From Rickettsia typhi (lineage in GTDB: Bacteria; Pseudomonadota; Alphaproteobacteria; Rickettsiales; Rickettsiaceae): a stretch of DNA of 6,472 nt. Where the stretch lies: the NCBI GenBank assembly GCA_945878545.1, contig CAMCTQ010000076.1, forward strand, positions 1 through 6,472, read 5' to 3'. Of this stretch, positions 6,128 through 6,472 are shown in pieces. Both the position numbers and the translations under genes were made by a program. How positions within the stretch are numbered: the first letter of the stretch is position 1; each line of letters opens with the position of its first letter. Under the pieces are notes generated by a model that was not told where the DNA came from, made no database searches, and was given only the letters and a program-made list of their open reading frames with translations.

Positions 6128-6174
6128 GAAAAGTGTTTTTAAGTTAGGTTTTTTATTCTCAAATAACACTTTTC
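6128..6174. terminator. 10-bp inverted repeat between convergent genes, possible terminator
   Basis: GAAAAGTGTT (6128-6137) and AACACTTTTC (6165-6174) are perfect inverted copies with a 27-base AT-rich loop. The pair lies just past the stop of the minus-strand gene and between convergent genes. A terminator or transcript-end stabiliser for the minus-strand gene is plausible. The loop is long and the T-runs are only four bases, so the role is uncertain. Confidence 0.4.
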
Positions 6175-6182
6175 AATTGAGC

Positions 6183-6472
6183 TTATCTAGTATGTTGTTG
6201 AGCTTTAGTGGTAAGTTTTGACATATTAGCTTGTGCGCTCTTTATATGACCTTCGCTAGGAATTTCAGCTGCGGTTGCTAGTTTGCTACATGCCCCTTGT
6301 ATATTAGCTAGTTTAGGTCCTTGCAGTTTGGCAGTGCTAGGTGTAGCGCTCTCTGCAACTTTTGCCGCACTTTTCATACCTACATCGTAAACTTCTTTAA
6401 ATTGTTCTGGTGTAAGTTTTGGAACATCTGGATGGCTTCCAGTTCTATCTGGTTTAGTTGACTCTACTATTA
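6183..6472 (-). CDS. Hypothetical Ala/Lys/Ser/Thr-rich protein (5' partial)
   Basis: I do not recognise this protein. On the minus strand the frame is open from the right window edge to a TAA at 6183-6185, giving the last 95 residues; the N-terminus lies outside. An ATG at 6377 could begin a 64-residue protein, but the frame continues upstream with normal-looking content (PDRTGSHPDVPKLTPEQ, then FKEVYDVG), so that Met is probably internal. The visible part is hydrophilic and rich in Ala, Lys, Ser and Thr, with no membrane segment. It starts with a Pro-containing linker, then has likely helical stretches with AAKVAES, SKLATAAEI and SAQANMSKL. The C-terminus (KLTTKAQQHTR) is basic. It converges on the yciB unit across the repeat island. 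Its codons stay AT-rich but its composition differs from the membrane proteins nearby. Confidence 0.6.
   Translation of the reverse strand, partial: IVESTKPDRTGSHPDVPKLTPEQFKEVYDVGMKSAAKVAESATPSTAKLQGPKLANIQGACSKLATAAEIPSEGHIKSAQANMSKLTTKAQQHTR

Noticed and set aside
6183..6377. A complete 64-residue gene starting at the ATG at 6377
   Set aside because: The same frame stays open to the window edge with 31 further plausible codons, so this Met is more likely internal to a longer gene.

Overview
The window is AT-rich DNA with short intergenic gaps, stop/start overlaps and one GC-rich palindromic repeat island. This style, the protein families present and the close match of the last membrane protein to alphaproteobacterial YciB/IspZ suggest an alphaproteobacterium with a reduced, host-associated genome, possibly of the Rickettsiales or a related group. 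That placement is inferred from composition and gene style; no rRNA or other marker gene is present to prove it.

Layout, left to right. (1) Positions 1-2334 hold a tightly coupled ABC importer cassette of the TrpX/ABC_sub_bind type: a periplasmic binding protein cut by the left window edge, a LivH-like permease and an ATPase. The genes are joined by two ATGA overlaps. (2) A short gap with a TTGACA promoter candidate leads to a complete M32 (Taq-type) metallocarboxypeptidase at 2415-3917. (3) A 267-base gap, 3918-4184, holds a possible AT-rich operator, a sigma70-like promoter, and a leader or small RNA of about 160 bases. The RNA ends in a clean terminator-type hairpin only 11 bases before the next start codon. 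(4) Positions 4185-5876 form a three-gene unit: an exported cupredoxin-like protein, an FTR1 iron permease, and YciB/IspZ overlapping the permease by 8 bases. (5) The gap 5877-6182 carries a concentric array of six short repeat arms with two perfect 8-bp hairpins at its core, followed by a separate 10-bp inverted repeat. (6) On the minus strand, 6183-6472 is the C-terminal part of an unrecognised Ala/Lys/Ser/Thr-rich protein that runs off the right edge.

Functionally, the left cassette should import a small organic solute, perhaps an amino acid, and the peptidase releases amino acids from peptides in the cytoplasm. The middle unit resembles the FtrB-FtrC half of the FtrABCD ferrous-iron uptake systems, without FtrA or FtrD in view, and is coupled to an envelope protein. 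The least ordinary parts are the terminator-bearing leader of the iron unit, the concentric repeat island, and the unidentified minus-strand protein. No gene here is clearly a new system in itself.
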